A stretch of 64,000 nt of DNA from Ardenticatenaceae bacterium (GCA_020634375.1 JACKBX010000005.1:248001-312000); one strand, 5' to 3'; shown: positions 8,544 to 17,470, counted from the first letter of the stretch. Program-made: numbers and translations. The notes: generated by a model from the sequence alone, not told the origin.

Positions 8544-9407
8544 CTAATCTGGAGTATGGGTTCGCAAAAAACGTTCAACGTCTGGAACAATCCGCTTACT
8601 ATGAATCACGAAAAAGATATGACCACCGTCAGAAAACTCGTGATATTCTGCATTGGGAATCAAATTTGCTAGTTGCGCTGCATCTTTCACCGGAGCCAGA
8701 GGGTCATTGACTGCATGACTGATATAGGTCGGCACATGAATGTCATAATTTTCTACAGGTGGAAGCGATTGAATTTGGGCATCGTCTAATTGCAGCCCTT
8801 TCCGCCGCAAACTGGCTGTTGTAATTGGTTTGTAAATACCTTGGATGACTTTTTTTAAGTGGGGGTTTTTCAGCGCCATCTTTGCTTGCGTGGCCTGTAC
8901 GCCGTTTGATTGCGCCAACATTCGCAATCCATACTTATAGGTAATCACCCACAACGGATCAAATCCCATTATCAAACTTTGTACACGAACGGCCGTGCGA
9001 AACATCAGTGGTAAGTCAGGCGTTTGCAAAATTGACGAGATTAAAAGCAAAGCCCAACATTGTTCAGGAAAATCCTGAGCAAAACGAATGGCAGACGGAG
9101 CGCCACCCGACGTACCCAAAATCGCAGCCTTTGCAATCCCCAAATGGTCAAGTAATTCCTTATAAGACCGCGCCTGGTCTTCGGCCGTAAAACCTGTCGC
9201 AGGGGAAGAATTGAGATACCCGGCTCTGGATACACAAAGGAAGCTGAACGATTCATAATCAAACAGTTGGGAGATAGCCAAAGCCTGATCGTATCCGCCC
9301 AATGTACCGTGAGATATGAGTATGGTTGGGCCGCTGCCGACAAAAACATACTCAATATCACCACTAGAAATCTGCACGGTTTGGCTAATGGGGTTATTGG
9401 TGTTCAT
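8544..9407 (-). CDS. alpha/beta hydrolase
   Basis: Alpha/beta-hydrolase fold protein of 287 aa, no signal peptide. Visible elements: oxyanion-hole region ILISHGTLGGYD, nucleophile elbow ILGTSGGAPSAIRFA (Ser in GTSGG), probable acid loop SHAVNDPLAPV, and catalytic His in FSDGGHIFFV near the C-terminus. Substrate cannot be inferred. Its ATG overlaps the argH stop as ATGA (9404-9407), so it is translationally coupled to argH, although no arginine-related role is evident. Confidence 0.85.
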   Translation of the reverse strand: MNTNNPISQTVQISSGDIEYVFVGSGPTILISHGTLGGYDQALAISQLFDYESFSFLCVSRAGYLNSSPATGFTAEDQARSYKELLDHLGIAKAAILGTSGGAPSAIRFAQDFPEQCWALLLISSILQTPDLPLMFRTAVRVQSLIMGFDPLWVITYKYGLRMLAQSNGVQATQAKMALKNPHLKKVIQGIYKPITTASLRRKGLQLDDAQIQSLPPVENYDIHVPTYISHAVNDPLAPVKDAAQLANLIPNAEYHEFSDGGHIFFVIHSKRIVPDVERFLRTHTPD

Positions 9408-10774
9408 TTTACGGCCGTTTTCGCTGCCATCACCTGCTCTTGCAAAGCATCCGGGCCTGTTCCGCCAGTCACATTGCGGCTGGCTAACGAAGTAGCTACG
9501 TCAAAGACGGTCAGCACGTCTGCCCCAAAATGCAGGCTGATGGCCTGCAAATCGGCCAGGGCCAGAGCGGTAAGCGGCACGCCGCGCTCCTCTCCAGCCT
9601 GCACCACCTGCCCCACCAAATGGTGCGCCTCGCGGAAAGGCACACCACGTTTTACCAGGTAGTCGGCCAGGTCAGTTGCCAGCAGGGTTGGCTCTAGTTG
9701 GGCTGCCATACGCTCTGGGCGCAGCATGAGGGTGCTGATGACGGCCGTCATCACTGGCAGCACCACCTCTAATGTGTCAAAAGCATCAAACAGCGGCTCC
9801 TTATCCTCTTGCAAATCCTTGTCATAACTGGAAGGCAGCCCCTTCAGCGTTGCCAGCAGCCCGGTCAGGCTGCCAATTAGCCGTCCCGCCTTGCCCCGCG
9901 TCAACTCCAGGGTGTCCGGGTTCTTCTTTTGCGGCATCAGGCTGGAACCGGTGCTGTAAGCATCATCCAGGCGCACAAAACCAAACTCGCTGCTGCTAAA
10001 CAAAATCAACTGCTCCGACAAGCGGCTGAGATGCAGGCCAATCAGCGCTGCCGCATACAGAAAATCGGCGGCAAAATCACGATTGGAAACGGCATCCAGG
10101 CTGTTTTGGCTGACGCCGGTAAAGCCCAATTCCCGCGCCAAAAATTCGCGGTCAACAGGATAAGCCGTGCCCGCCAGCGCCGCAGACCCCAACGGTAATT
10201 CGGAAGCCATATCGCGCACACCGACCAACCGCACGGTATCCCGCTGCAACGGCCAAAAATGAGACAAAATCCAATGCCCCCAGGTGACGGGCTGGGCGTG
10301 CTGCAAATGGGTGTAGCCAGGCATAGGCGTGTGCAAATTAGCTTCCGCGCTGGCAATGAGCGCCTCTTGCAAATGGGCAACATGCAGCAACAGCGCATCC
10401 ACAGCGCCCATCACCCACAAGCGGAAATCGGTGGCGACCTGGTCGTTGCGGCTGCGCCCGGTATGCAGTTTCCCGCCAACCGCGCCCACTATTTCGGTCA
10501 GACGACGTTCAACGGCCGTATGCACATCCTCATCTCCTGGGGCAAAGGCAAACTGCCCGGCGGTAAATTCCTGCTGCACCTGCGCCAACCCATCTACCAG
10601 GGTTTGTGCCTCATGCGGTGTGAGCACGCCCGCGCCGACCAATCCCCGCGCCCAGGCCATACTGCCGCGAATATCTTCATCTACCAGCCGCACGTCAAAG
10701 GGCAAGCTGTCATTAAATTTGCGTACTAATTCGGCCGTTGGTTTTTGGAAACGACCACCCCACAGTTTGCTCAT
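9404..10774 (-). CDS. argH: argininosuccinate lyase
   Basis: Last step of arginine synthesis: splits argininosuccinate to arginine and fumarate. It begins MSKLWGGRFQKPTAE, the classical N-terminus. GAGGG lies just before this ATG at 10774, so I prefer it to an in-frame start 51 bp upstream at 10825. The fumarase/ASL superfamily signature GSSLMPQKKNPDTLEL is intact, as are TGRSRNDQVATD and PGYTHLQHAQPV with the catalytic His. About 456 aa. It follows argJ and is coupled to the hydrolase gene by an ATGA overlap. Confidence 0.96.
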   Translation of the reverse strand: MSKLWGGRFQKPTAELVRKFNDSLPFDVRLVDEDIRGSMAWARGLVGAGVLTPHEAQTLVDGLAQVQQEFTAGQFAFAPGDEDVHTAVERRLTEIVGAVGGKLHTGRSRNDQVATDFRLWVMGAVDALLLHVAHLQEALIASAEANLHTPMPGYTHLQHAQPVTWGHWILSHFWPLQRDTVRLVGVRDMASELPLGSAALAGTAYPVDREFLARELGFTGVSQNSLDAVSNRDFAADFLYAAALIGLHLSRLSEQLILFSSSEFGFVRLDDAYSTGSSLMPQKKNPDTLELTRGKAGRLIGSLTGLLATLKGLPSSYDKDLQEDKEPLFDAFDTLEVVLPVMTAVISTLMLRPERMAAQLEPTLLATDLADYLVKRGVPFREAHHLVGQVVQAGEERGVPLTALALADLQAISLHFGADVLTVFDVATSLASRNVTGGTGPDALQEQVMAAKTAVK

Positions 10775-10808
10775 CTTTTCCCTCAAGAACTGTAACTTTT
10801 TTGCCTTT

Positions 10809-10836
10809 AGGGGAGGTTTTCGCAAAAACCTCCCCT
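10809..10836. repeat. perfect 12-bp inverted repeat between argJ and argH
   Basis: AGGGGAGGTTTT (10809-10820), a 4-nt loop, and AAAACCTCCCCT (10825-10836). No U-tract follows on either strand, so a simple terminator is unlikely. It could stabilise or delimit mRNA segments inside the operon. Confidence 0.7.
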
Positions 10837-10845
10837 CTTTGTGGT

Positions 10846-12093
10846 TTAGGTGCGATAGTCAGCGTTGATGGTGACGTAATCGTGGGTCAGGTCGGTTGTC
10901 CAGACGGTGGCAACGGCCGTTCCACCGCCCACACTCAACACAATGTCAATATCCGCCTGCGCAAAAACAGCCGCCGCATTCGCCTCGGCATAAGCAGTGG
11001 GCATGCCCTCGGCCACCAGTTGCAGGGCTGCGCCGCCAGGATTGCTTACCCACAACGCCGTCTGTTGCTGGTCAAAAGCCACACCTGCACGGCCCGCTGC
11101 CGCCAGGATACGCCCCCAATTAGGGTCGCTACCCGCCAACGCCGTCTTCACCAGTGGCGATGTGGCAATGGTATTGGCAATCGCATGAGCATCAGCTTGC
11201 GAGGCCGCACCCGTCACTTGAATAGCAGCAAATTTGGTCGCCCCTTCACCATCGCGCACAATCATTTGCGCCAACTGCGTGCAAATATGTGTCAATCCCC
11301 CTAAAAAGACAGCGTGATCAGCCGCTTCTGCGACATCAATGCCGCTGGCCCCGTTTGCCAGCAAAAGCACGGTGTCATTGGTGCTGGTATCGCCATCCAC
11401 CGAAATACGATTGAAACTTACGTCCACCGCCTGTTTGAGCAGGGTTTGCAGCAAATCGGGGGCAATGGCGGCATCCGTCGTCAACACACCCAGCATCGTC
11501 GCCATGTTCGGGTGAATCATGCCCGCACCCTTGGCCATGCCGCCAATTGTTACTGTTCCATTTGATAATTCAACTTGCAGCGCCAGGTGTTTGGGACGTG
11601 TGTCCGTCGTCATAATCGCCCGTGCCGCCAGTAAACCACCCTCTTCTTTCGCCGCGTTCTCATCGTTCCTGCGCTGTAAATCTGCTGCCGCCGCGTAAAT
11701 GCCGGTCTGCATTTTGTCCATAGGCAGAGGCACGCCAATCACGCCCGTGGAGAGCAACAAAACCTGGTCGGCTTCGCAGCCCAATTCAAAGGCGGCTGCG
11801 GTTTGGGTCAAGCGGGCATCAGCCAGGCCATGTTTACCGGTGCAGGCATTAGCGTTCCCTGCATTAGCGACGATGGCTCGAATACGGCCGTTGTTCACCA
11901 CCAATGTCTCTTGATCGACCAGCACCGGGGCGGCAGCCACCTGGTTTTGTGTGAACACCCCCGCAGCAGCACAGTCTTGTTCGCTAACCAGCAACGCCAG
12001 GTCAAGGCGGTCAGAATATTTGATTTGGGCAGGAACGGCCGTTGCCATAAACCCAATCGGAGAAGTTACAGTACCATTCGTTAAAACTTCCAT
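10846..12093 (-). CDS. argJ: bifunctional ornithine acetyltransferase / N-acetylglutamate synthase
   Basis: Transfers acetyl from N-acetylornithine to glutamate, recycling acetyl groups in arginine synthesis. The 415-aa proenzyme cleaves itself at the conserved Thr in GMIHPNMATMLGVLTTDA, giving alpha and beta chains. The motif with GGMAKGAGM upstream is intact, as is the start of the beta chain. Whether it also makes N-acetylglutamate from acetyl-CoA cannot be judged by eye. A GNAT protein encoded in the same operon could supply the first acetylation. No clear Shine-Dalgarno precedes the ATG. Confidence 0.95.
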   Translation of the reverse strand: MEVLTNGTVTSPIGFMATAVPAQIKYSDRLDLALLVSEQDCAAAGVFTQNQVAAAPVLVDQETLVVNNGRIRAIVANAGNANACTGKHGLADARLTQTAAAFELGCEADQVLLLSTGVIGVPLPMDKMQTGIYAAAADLQRRNDENAAKEEGGLLAARAIMTTDTRPKHLALQVELSNGTVTIGGMAKGAGMIHPNMATMLGVLTTDAAIAPDLLQTLLKQAVDVSFNRISVDGDTSTNDTVLLLANGASGIDVAEAADHAVFLGGLTHICTQLAQMIVRDGEGATKFAAIQVTGAASQADAHAIANTIATSPLVKTALAGSDPNWGRILAAAGRAGVAFDQQQTALWVSNPGGAALQLVAEGMPTAYAEANAAAVFAQADIDIVLSVGGGTAVATVWTTDLTHDYVTINADYRT

Positions 12094-12117
12094 AGCATTA
12101 TCTTTGGAGAGAGGGAA

Positions 12118-12152
12118 GCTTTAGCCAGGGAAAACTACGCCCTGGCTAAAGC
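12118..12152. repeat. perfect 13-bp inverted repeat between argG and argJ
   Basis: GCTTTAGCCAGGG (12118-12130), a 9-nt loop, and CCCTGGCTAAAGC (12140-12152), upstream of argJ. There is no U-tract. It may be an intra-operonic processing or stabilising hairpin. Confidence 0.7.
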
Positions 12153-12186
12153 CTCTACAAGTGCATCAATCTCTAATCGCCAATTC

Positions 12187-13455
12187 CTAATCTCTTTTGA
12201 ATTTGCTGTAATCCGGGGCGGAATAGCGTGTCTTGCCGCCGTCGCTCACTTCCATCATCGCTCGCACCTTCATTTGCAACCCAAAGAGCGTGATGAAACC
12301 CACAGCATCTGATTGGTCGTACACATCTTCCTTACCAAAAGTGGCAAAATCTTCACGGTACAGGCTTTCCAGGCTGGAACGGCCGACCACAATCACGTTC
12401 CCCTTATAAAGTTTCACCTTCACCCAACCCGTCACGGTTTCCTGTGTCTTCTCCACAAACGATTGCAGGGCTTCACGCAAAAATGTGTACCACTTGCCGT
12501 AATAAACCAGTTCTGCATACCGTACAGCCATTTCTTCTTTATAATGCAATGTGTCTCGATCCAGTGTCAATGACTCTAATTCACGGTGTGCGGCATACAA
12601 AATTGTGCCGCCCGGCGTCTCATACACACCGCGAGACTTCATTCCCACCAACCGGTTCTCAACCAGGTCAACCCGTCCCACACCATGTTTTGCGCCTAAT
12701 TCGTTCAACTTCTCAATTAGGGCAGCCGGGGGCAGCGACACATCATTCACTGCGACAGGAATGCCCTTCTCGAAGTCAATCTTCACCACTTCTGGCTCAT
12801 CCGGTGCATTTTCTGGAGAGGTTGTCCATTGGAACATCGGCTCTTCCGGTTCGTTAGCTGGATTCTCCAAAATGCCACCTTCGTGGGAAAGGTGCCACAT
12901 GTTGCGGTCACGACTGTAAATGGATTTTTCCGTGTGTACGACGGGCACGTTATGCTTCTTGGCATAAGCCAGCGCATCCTCACGAGAGCGAATGTCCCAT
13001 TCACGCCAGGGTGCAATCACTTTCAGCGTAGGATTGAGGGCCTTGTAGGTTAACTCAAAACGCACCTGGTCATTGCCTTTGCCGGTAGCGCCATGAGCGA
13101 CGGCATCGGCCCCTTCAGCTTCGGCGATGGCAACTTGCCACTTGGCAATTAACGGCCGTGCAATGGAAGTACCCAATAAATATTGACGCTCATAAATAGC
13201 GCCAGACTGCATCATCGGCATGAGGAAATCTTTGGCAAACTCGTGGCGTAAATCTTCTACATACACCTTGCTAGCACCGCTGTCCAAGGCCTTTTTCTCA
13301 AGCCCAGACAGTTCCTCACCACCCTGCCCAATATCGGCACAAAAGGCGATGACTTCGCAGCCATAATTTTCTTTCAACCAGGGCACAATCACGGAGGTAT
13401 CGAGACCACCGGAATAAGCCAAAACGACTTTGTTTACTTTCTGTTTCTTGGACAT
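12187..13455 (-). CDS. argG: argininosuccinate synthase
   Basis: ATP-dependent ligation of citrulline and aspartate. About 422 aa. The N-terminus has the PP-loop VVLAYSGGLDTSVIVPWL. Further signatures are GATGKGNDQVRFE, PEEPMFQWT and VGRVDLVENRLVGMKSRGVYETPGG. The start is ATG at 13455, with AAGGAG at the correct distance; a TTG 15 bp upstream is in frame but would place the ribosome site inside the gene. It is separated from the next upstream arg gene by a small four-helix-bundle gene and repeat sequences. Confidence 0.96.
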   Translation of the reverse strand: MSKKQKVNKVVLAYSGGLDTSVIVPWLKENYGCEVIAFCADIGQGGEELSGLEKKALDSGASKVYVEDLRHEFAKDFLMPMMQSGAIYERQYLLGTSIARPLIAKWQVAIAEAEGADAVAHGATGKGNDQVRFELTYKALNPTLKVIAPWREWDIRSREDALAYAKKHNVPVVHTEKSIYSRDRNMWHLSHEGGILENPANEPEEPMFQWTTSPENAPDEPEVVKIDFEKGIPVAVNDVSLPPAALIEKLNELGAKHGVGRVDLVENRLVGMKSRGVYETPGGTILYAAHRELESLTLDRDTLHYKEEMAVRYAELVYYGKWYTFLREALQSFVEKTQETVTGWVKVKLYKGNVIVVGRSSLESLYREDFATFGKEDVYDQSDAVGFITLFGLQMKVRAMMEVSDGGKTRYSAPDYSKFKRD

Positions 13456-13467
13456 CTTTTTCTCCTT

Positions 13468-13499
13468 CAATTAGCAATTAGTAATGAACAATGAACAAT
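13468..13499. repeat. left inverted copy of the AACAATGAACAAT repeat flanking the four-helix gene
   Basis: The words CAATTAGCAATTAGTAATG and AACAATGAACAAT fill the argG upstream region. The right copy at 13894-13926 is its near-exact reverse complement, with about two differences over 32 bp. Confidence 0.75.
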
Positions 13500-13505
13500 A
13501 TGGTT

Positions 13506-13877
13506 TCATTGCATATTTTGTTTTGTATTACGAGTAATGGTGTAAATAATGCGGATGAGTTGTTCTACCTCATCTAATATCTCATCAAATTTGGCAGCCG
13601 GGAAAATGGCCGAATCTTTTAATAGTAATAGCCAATAGCGTGTTTCTCTTGCCTCCTTTAACGCAATCGTCATCTTGAATAAAAAATCCTTGTCGCTGTG
13701 TGCGGCCTGAGCCTCCTCAACGTTTGCGCCGATAGATGTGCCAGAACGCAGCAATTGCTGCCCCAATATGCGCCCCACATCGTGCTTGCCAATTTCCTGA
13801 TACATATGAACAATGCGCAAGGCAAAAGCCCGCGAACGATCACAAATTTCCTGCCCACGAGACCCTCTACCTGCCAT
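13506..13877 (-). CDS. four-helix-bundle protein, 23S rRNA-intervening-sequence (IVP) family
   Basis: Small helical protein of 123 aa from ATG 13877, which is preceded by AAGGAAAGGAAG; an upstream start at 13895 lies inside a repeat. Family features: LGQQLLRSGTSIGANVEEAQAA (the S23/IVP core), KDFLFKMTIALKEARETRYWL and EILDEVEQLIRIIYTI. Family members are found in intervening sequences of spirochaete 23S rRNA genes and widely as orphan genes; their function is unknown. It interrupts the arginine operon and is bracketed by near-identical inverted repeats (13468-13499 and 13894-13926), which suggests it arrived or moves as a unit (inference). Confidence 0.82.
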   Translation of the reverse strand: MAGRGSRGQEICDRSRAFALRIVHMYQEIGKHDVGRILGQQLLRSGTSIGANVEEAQAAHSDKDFLFKMTIALKEARETRYWLLLLKDSAIFPAAKFDEILDEVEQLIRIIYTITRNTKQNMQ

Positions 13878-13893
13878 CTTCCTTTCCTTGTTC

Positions 13894-13926
13894 ATTGTTC
13901 ATTGTTCATTGTTAATTGCTAATTGC
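13894..13926. repeat. right inverted copy of the AACAATGAACAAT repeat
   Basis: ATTGTTCATTGTTCATTG followed by TTAATTGCTAATTGC, the reverse complement of 13468-13499. The stop codon and last few residues of the upstream GNAT gene lie inside this repeat. Confidence 0.75.
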
Positions 13927-14380
13927 TTAATTTCAAGATAACGGCCGTTTCGTCACATGCATGTTGAATGGGGCAAAACTGGCAGTCACGGTACACCTTT
14001 TCCGGGAAACGGGCCTTGTTGGTGACAGAAAAGCCCGCCTTCTCAAAAAAGCCAACGGCGCGGGTGAGGGCAAAGAGTGTGGGCACATTGCACAAGCGAG
14101 CTTTCTCTACTAATGCCTTGAGAATAGTACGGCCGTATCCCTGCCCCTTCACCTCGTCCGCTACGGCTAATGAGCGCACCTCCGCCAAAGCCGGAGTGTA
14201 ATAAAGCAGCGAGACACAAGCCGCCAGGTCGCCGTTAGGGGCTTCGGCTATCAGCCAATCATCCAATGTCTCACGGATGGACAGAGCAGTACGCGGCAGC
14301 AAATCGCCGCGCCGCACATGGGCATTTACCAGGCGCAAAATGGCGCGAACATCGTGTTCAGTGGCTTGACGAATATACAT
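13919..14380 (-). CDS. argA: GNAT N-acetyltransferase, probable short ArgA-type N-acetylglutamate synthase
   Basis: A single GNAT domain of 153 aa. The acetyl-CoA site is visible in EVRSLAVADEVKGQGYGRTIL, and the C-terminal half has ALTRAVGFFEKAGF. The tail RDCQFCPIQHACDETAVIL has three Cys in a pattern typical of stand-alone ArgA-like acetyltransferases, which lack the kinase-like domain of the classical enzyme. Its place between argD and argG supports acetylation of glutamate as the entry step of the pathway. The acetyl acceptor is inferred from context, not seen in the sequence. Confidence 0.78.
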   Translation of the reverse strand: MYIRQATEHDVRAILRLVNAHVRRGDLLPRTALSIRETLDDWLIAEAPNGDLAACVSLLYYTPALAEVRSLAVADEVKGQGYGRTILKALVEKARLCNVPTLFALTRAVGFFEKAGFSVTNKARFPEKVYRDCQFCPIQHACDETAVILKLSN

Positions 14381-14410
14381 AGTAGGATGGAGCTAGAGGC
14401 AAGACCTTCT

Positions 14411-15598
14411 CTAGCTTGACAGAACATCTTTGAGAATGGCAACGACCGTATCAATCTGTTCTTTCGTCACAATCAATGGCGGGGCCAAACGCAGCACAGT
14501 TTCCCCGGCATTAATCACAATCAACCCTTTGGCGCGGGCGGCAGCGATAACAGGCGCAACAGACTGGCGCAATTCCACCCCCACCAGCAAGCCCGCACCA
14601 CGTACATTGGCAATTTGATCCTTAGACAACTGCCATAACTGCTCCTTCAAATATTGCCCCTTCTCAGCCACATCGGCTAGAAAGCCTGGCTGATTGATAC
14701 GGTCAAAGACGACTGATGCCGCCCGCGTCACCAGCGGGCCAGCAGCAAAGGTGCTGCCGTGATCACCCGGTTGCAGCACAGACGCTACTTGCTTTGTGAG
14801 CAGCACCGCGCCAATGGGCAGCCCGCCCGCCAATGGCTTTGCCAGCGTCATGATGTCCGGCATCACACCGTACAACTCGTGCGCCCACAGCTTGCCACTG
14901 CGCCCCAGCCCGCACTGCACCTCATCAAAAATCAGCAGCGCGTTATGCCGGTCACACAACTGGCGCAGCCAGGGTAAAAACTCAAACCGCGCCGGGTTCA
15001 CACCGCCCTCGCCCTGCACAGGCTCTACAATCACAGCACAGGTCTGGTCGTCAATGGCCTCCTCGGCCATCTCCAAATCGTTGAAGGGAGCAAAAGTCAC
15101 ATCGGGCATCAGCGGGGCGAATGGTTCGCGGTATTTCGCTTTGTAGGTGACGGAGAGTGCGCCAATGGAACGGCCGTGAAAGCCCCCCGTAAACGCGACA
15201 ACCTTCGTTTTAGACGGGTTCGCTTGCTTCGCCCATTTGCGTGCAAACTTAATCGCGGCCTCATTGGCCTCCGTGCCAGAATTGCAAAAGAAAACCCGAT
15301 CAGCAAAGGAGTTTTCCACCAGCCGCCGGGCCAATTCTACTTGAGGCTCCGTATGGTACAGATTGCTGACGTGTGTGAGTAATTCTGCCTGCTCACTAAC
15401 CGCCTGTGCCCATTCCGGGTCGCTGTGTCCCAACGCCGTCACGGCAATACCAGAGGCAAAATCCAGGTACTCGTTGCCTTCACTATCATACAGATACACA
15501 CCCTTGCCATGCGTAAACACCACATCCGGGCGGACGTAGGTCTGTAACACGTACTGCTTTTCTGCGGAAATGATTTGGTCTTTGTTCAATGAATTCAC
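14411..15598 (-). CDS. argD: acetylornithine aminotransferase
   Basis: PLP-dependent class III aminotransferase, 395 aa, converting N-acetylglutamate semialdehyde to N-acetylornithine. Visible: YLDFASGIAVTALGHSDP, CNSGTEANEAAIKFARK (PLP phosphate site), IFDEVQCGLGRSGKLWAHE and MTLAKPLAGGLPIGA with the Schiff-base Lys, then GDHGSTFAAGPL. It lies between argB and the ArgA-like gene. ArgD enzymes often also act in lysine synthesis, which cannot be excluded. Confidence 0.94.
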   Translation of the reverse strand: MNSLNKDQIISAEKQYVLQTYVRPDVVFTHGKGVYLYDSEGNEYLDFASGIAVTALGHSDPEWAQAVSEQAELLTHVSNLYHTEPQVELARRLVENSFADRVFFCNSGTEANEAAIKFARKWAKQANPSKTKVVAFTGGFHGRSIGALSVTYKAKYREPFAPLMPDVTFAPFNDLEMAEEAIDDQTCAVIVEPVQGEGGVNPARFEFLPWLRQLCDRHNALLIFDEVQCGLGRSGKLWAHELYGVMPDIMTLAKPLAGGLPIGAVLLTKQVASVLQPGDHGSTFAAGPLVTRAASVVFDRINQPGFLADVAEKGQYLKEQLWQLSKDQIANVRGAGLLVGVELRQSVAPVIAAARAKGLIVINAGETVLRLAPPLIVTKEQIDTVVAILKDVLSS

Positions 15599-15632
15599 TC
15601 CTTTATGCAGAGAGTTATCAAATCTTAGAGAT

Positions 15633-16385
15633 TTAAAAACTCTTCGTAAAAATTGTGCCGCCGCCAGCTCCCAATCCAGCCAAATTCACAATGCGAACCT
15701 GCGGGATGCCCTGACTGATAACCTGTAGCGCGGCTTGCACCTTGGGAATCATGCCGCCATGAATGATGCCCTCGGCAATGAGATCGTTTGTTTGCGGCTC
15801 CGTCAGGCTGTCAATTAACTGCCCTTTCTGGCCCAATACACCGGGCACATTAGAGACAAAAGTGAGCAAGTCAGCCTGCATAGCGCGGGCGATGGCGCTG
15901 GCGGCTTCGTCAGCATTTACATTATAAATCTGCCCATCCGCCAACCCTAAAGAAATCGGCGAGATAACGGGGGTGATATTGGCGGCAAGCAAGGTATGTA
16001 GCAAGGCGGTGTTGACCTGCATAATCTCGCCCACATAGCCCAGGTCAACAGTGGGGTGCTGCTTGGGTGCACAACGCAGCAACCCGCCATCCACTCCGCT
16101 AAGGCCAACAGCTTGCACACCTGCGGCCAGCAGTGCGGCAACGATGTACTTGTTTGCCTGTCCAGATAGTACCATCTGCGCCACGTCTAAAGAAGCCGCA
16201 TCCGTAACGCGCACGCCGTCTACTTTAACAGGCTGTAAGCCTAGTTTCTCTTGCATGTCGGCGATGGCTTTGCCGCCCCCGTGTACGAGGATGACGGGGA
16301 GTGCGAGTTGGGAAACGGCCGTTGCCAACCCCTCTCTAAAACTTAATTCACCTAATTCATTGCCGCCGATTTTGATTACTTGCAT
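15633..16385 (-). CDS. argB: acetylglutamate kinase
   Basis: Phosphorylates N-acetylglutamate; 250 aa. Amino-acid kinase fold with VIKIGGNELGE at the N-terminus, VILVHGGGKAIADM, VRVTDAASLDVAQMVLSGQANK (acetylglutamate site) and NVNADEAASAIARAM. It lacks the long N-terminal helix associated with hexameric, arginine-inhibited forms, so feedback control may differ (inference from length). The argC stop is 5 bp upstream, suggesting coupling. Confidence 0.94.
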   Translation of the reverse strand: MQVIKIGGNELGELSFREGLATAVSQLALPVILVHGGGKAIADMQEKLGLQPVKVDGVRVTDAASLDVAQMVLSGQANKYIVAALLAAGVQAVGLSGVDGGLLRCAPKQHPTVDLGYVGEIMQVNTALLHTLLAANITPVISPISLGLADGQIYNVNADEAASAIARAMQADLLTFVSNVPGVLGQKGQLIDSLTEPQTNDLIAEGIIHGGMIPKVQAALQVISQGIPQVRIVNLAGLGAGGGTIFTKSF

Positions 16386-16390
16386 ACGTT

Positions 16391-17395
16391 CTACTCCAGC
16401 CCCGCCGTTTCCTTCAATCCCAACGCCACATTCATATTTTGCACTGCCTGTCCGGCCGCACCTTTAATCAAATTATCAATGGCTGAAGTCACAATAAGCG
16501 TATCACCAGCCTGGGCAAGGCCAATGGCACAACGATTGGTGTAATTGACGTGAGCCAGCGTTGCCAGACTGCCTAAAGGCAGCACCTGCACAAAAGGTTC
16601 GTCGGCATAGGTTTCGCTAAACAATTGATGCAGTTCAGATAACTGCCAGCCCGGTTTGAGCGGGGCATAAATAGTAGACAAGATGCCGCGCGGCACAGGC
16701 AGCAGGTGCGGCGAGAAAACAAGGTCGGGCGGGCTAGCGTGCCAGAAACCTAAACCCTGAACAATTTCCGGCCAATGGCGGTGTACCTGCCCAATGTTAT
16801 ACGGCGAGAAATTGTCCGCCACTTCCACAAAATGCGTGTTTTGCTTGGGGGAACGCCCAGCGCCAGAAACACCGGATTTGCTGTCGACAATCAAGGTTCC
16901 GGCAATGGCATCAGCGGCAAGCAGGGGCTGCGCCGCAAGCAGGATGCTGGTAGGGTAGCAGCCGGGGTTGGCAATGAGTTTGGCTCCGGGAAGTTGGGAG
17001 CGTGCAAATTCGGTGAGGCCGTAAACGGCCGTCTCCAACAATTCCGGTGCGGGGTGAATAGTCTTGTACCACTGCTCATACGCGGCCACATCTCTGAGGC
17101 GAAAGTCCGCACTGAGGTCGATCACCGTCAGGCCAGCGTTGAGGCAGGTAACGGCCGTTTCTGCCGCCGCACCATGAGGCAGACAGAGGAAAGCCACATC
17201 CACTTCATTTAATGGGGCATCCTGCGGCGCGACCAAGATCAAGTCTGGTGCAGTGGGATAGATGGTGGATAACGGCCGTTCGGCCTGCGAGGTCGAGGTC
17301 ACAAACCCAATTTCCGCTTGCGGGTGCCGCTGCAAAATTTTCACCAACTCCCATCCGGTATATCCTGTTGCACCAAAAATTCCAGCTTTAATCAT
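16391..17395 (-). CDS. argC: N-acetyl-gamma-glutamyl-phosphate reductase
   Basis: NADPH-dependent reduction of N-acetylglutamyl phosphate, 334 aa, first structural gene of the arginine operon. The N-terminus has the nucleotide-binding GIFGATGYTGWELVKIL. The catalytic Cys is in LIANPGCYPTSILLA, and the KSGVSGAGRSPKQNTHFVE and FSPHLLPVPRGILST segments are intact. GGGAG precedes the ATG at a normal distance. The attenuator terminator ends about 43 nt upstream. Confidence 0.95.
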   Translation of the reverse strand: MIKAGIFGATGYTGWELVKILQRHPQAEIGFVTSTSQAERPLSTIYPTAPDLILVAPQDAPLNEVDVAFLCLPHGAAAETAVTCLNAGLTVIDLSADFRLRDVAAYEQWYKTIHPAPELLETAVYGLTEFARSQLPGAKLIANPGCYPTSILLAAQPLLAADAIAGTLIVDSKSGVSGAGRSPKQNTHFVEVADNFSPYNIGQVHRHWPEIVQGLGFWHASPPDLVFSPHLLPVPRGILSTIYAPLKPGWQLSELHQLFSETYADEPFVQVLPLGSLATLAHVNYTNRCAIGLAQAGDTLIVTSAIDNLIKGAAGQAVQNMNVALGLKETAGLE

Positions 17396-17437
17396 TCTAC
17401 CAATCTCCCAATCTTCAATATTCAGTCTCCCAACAAC

Positions 17438-17470
17438 AAAAAACCCGCCAACCGATTCCGGTCTGGCGGG
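17438..17470 (-). terminator. arg operon attenuator terminator
   Basis: On the minus strand CCCGCCAGACCG, loop, CGGTTGGCGGG is followed by six T, a strong intrinsic terminator just before argC. Its left arm contains CCAGACCGG (plus coordinates 17458-17466), which is exactly complementary to CCGGTCTGG in the leader peptide region (17518-17526). Formation of that alternative pairing would disrupt this terminator. Confidence 0.85.

Noticed and set aside
10775..10825. Extended N-terminus for argH
   Set aside because: ATG 10774 has a good ribosome site and gives the family N-terminus MSKLWGGRF; the extension contains the operator-like hairpin edge and is not conserved in type.
13456..13470. Upstream TTG start for argG
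   Set aside because: The AAGGAG within this stretch is the ribosome site for the ATG at 13455.
13468..13926. Insertion sequence around the four-helix gene
   Set aside because: Inverted repeats are present but there is no transposase and no clear target-site duplication; I report it only as a possible cassette.
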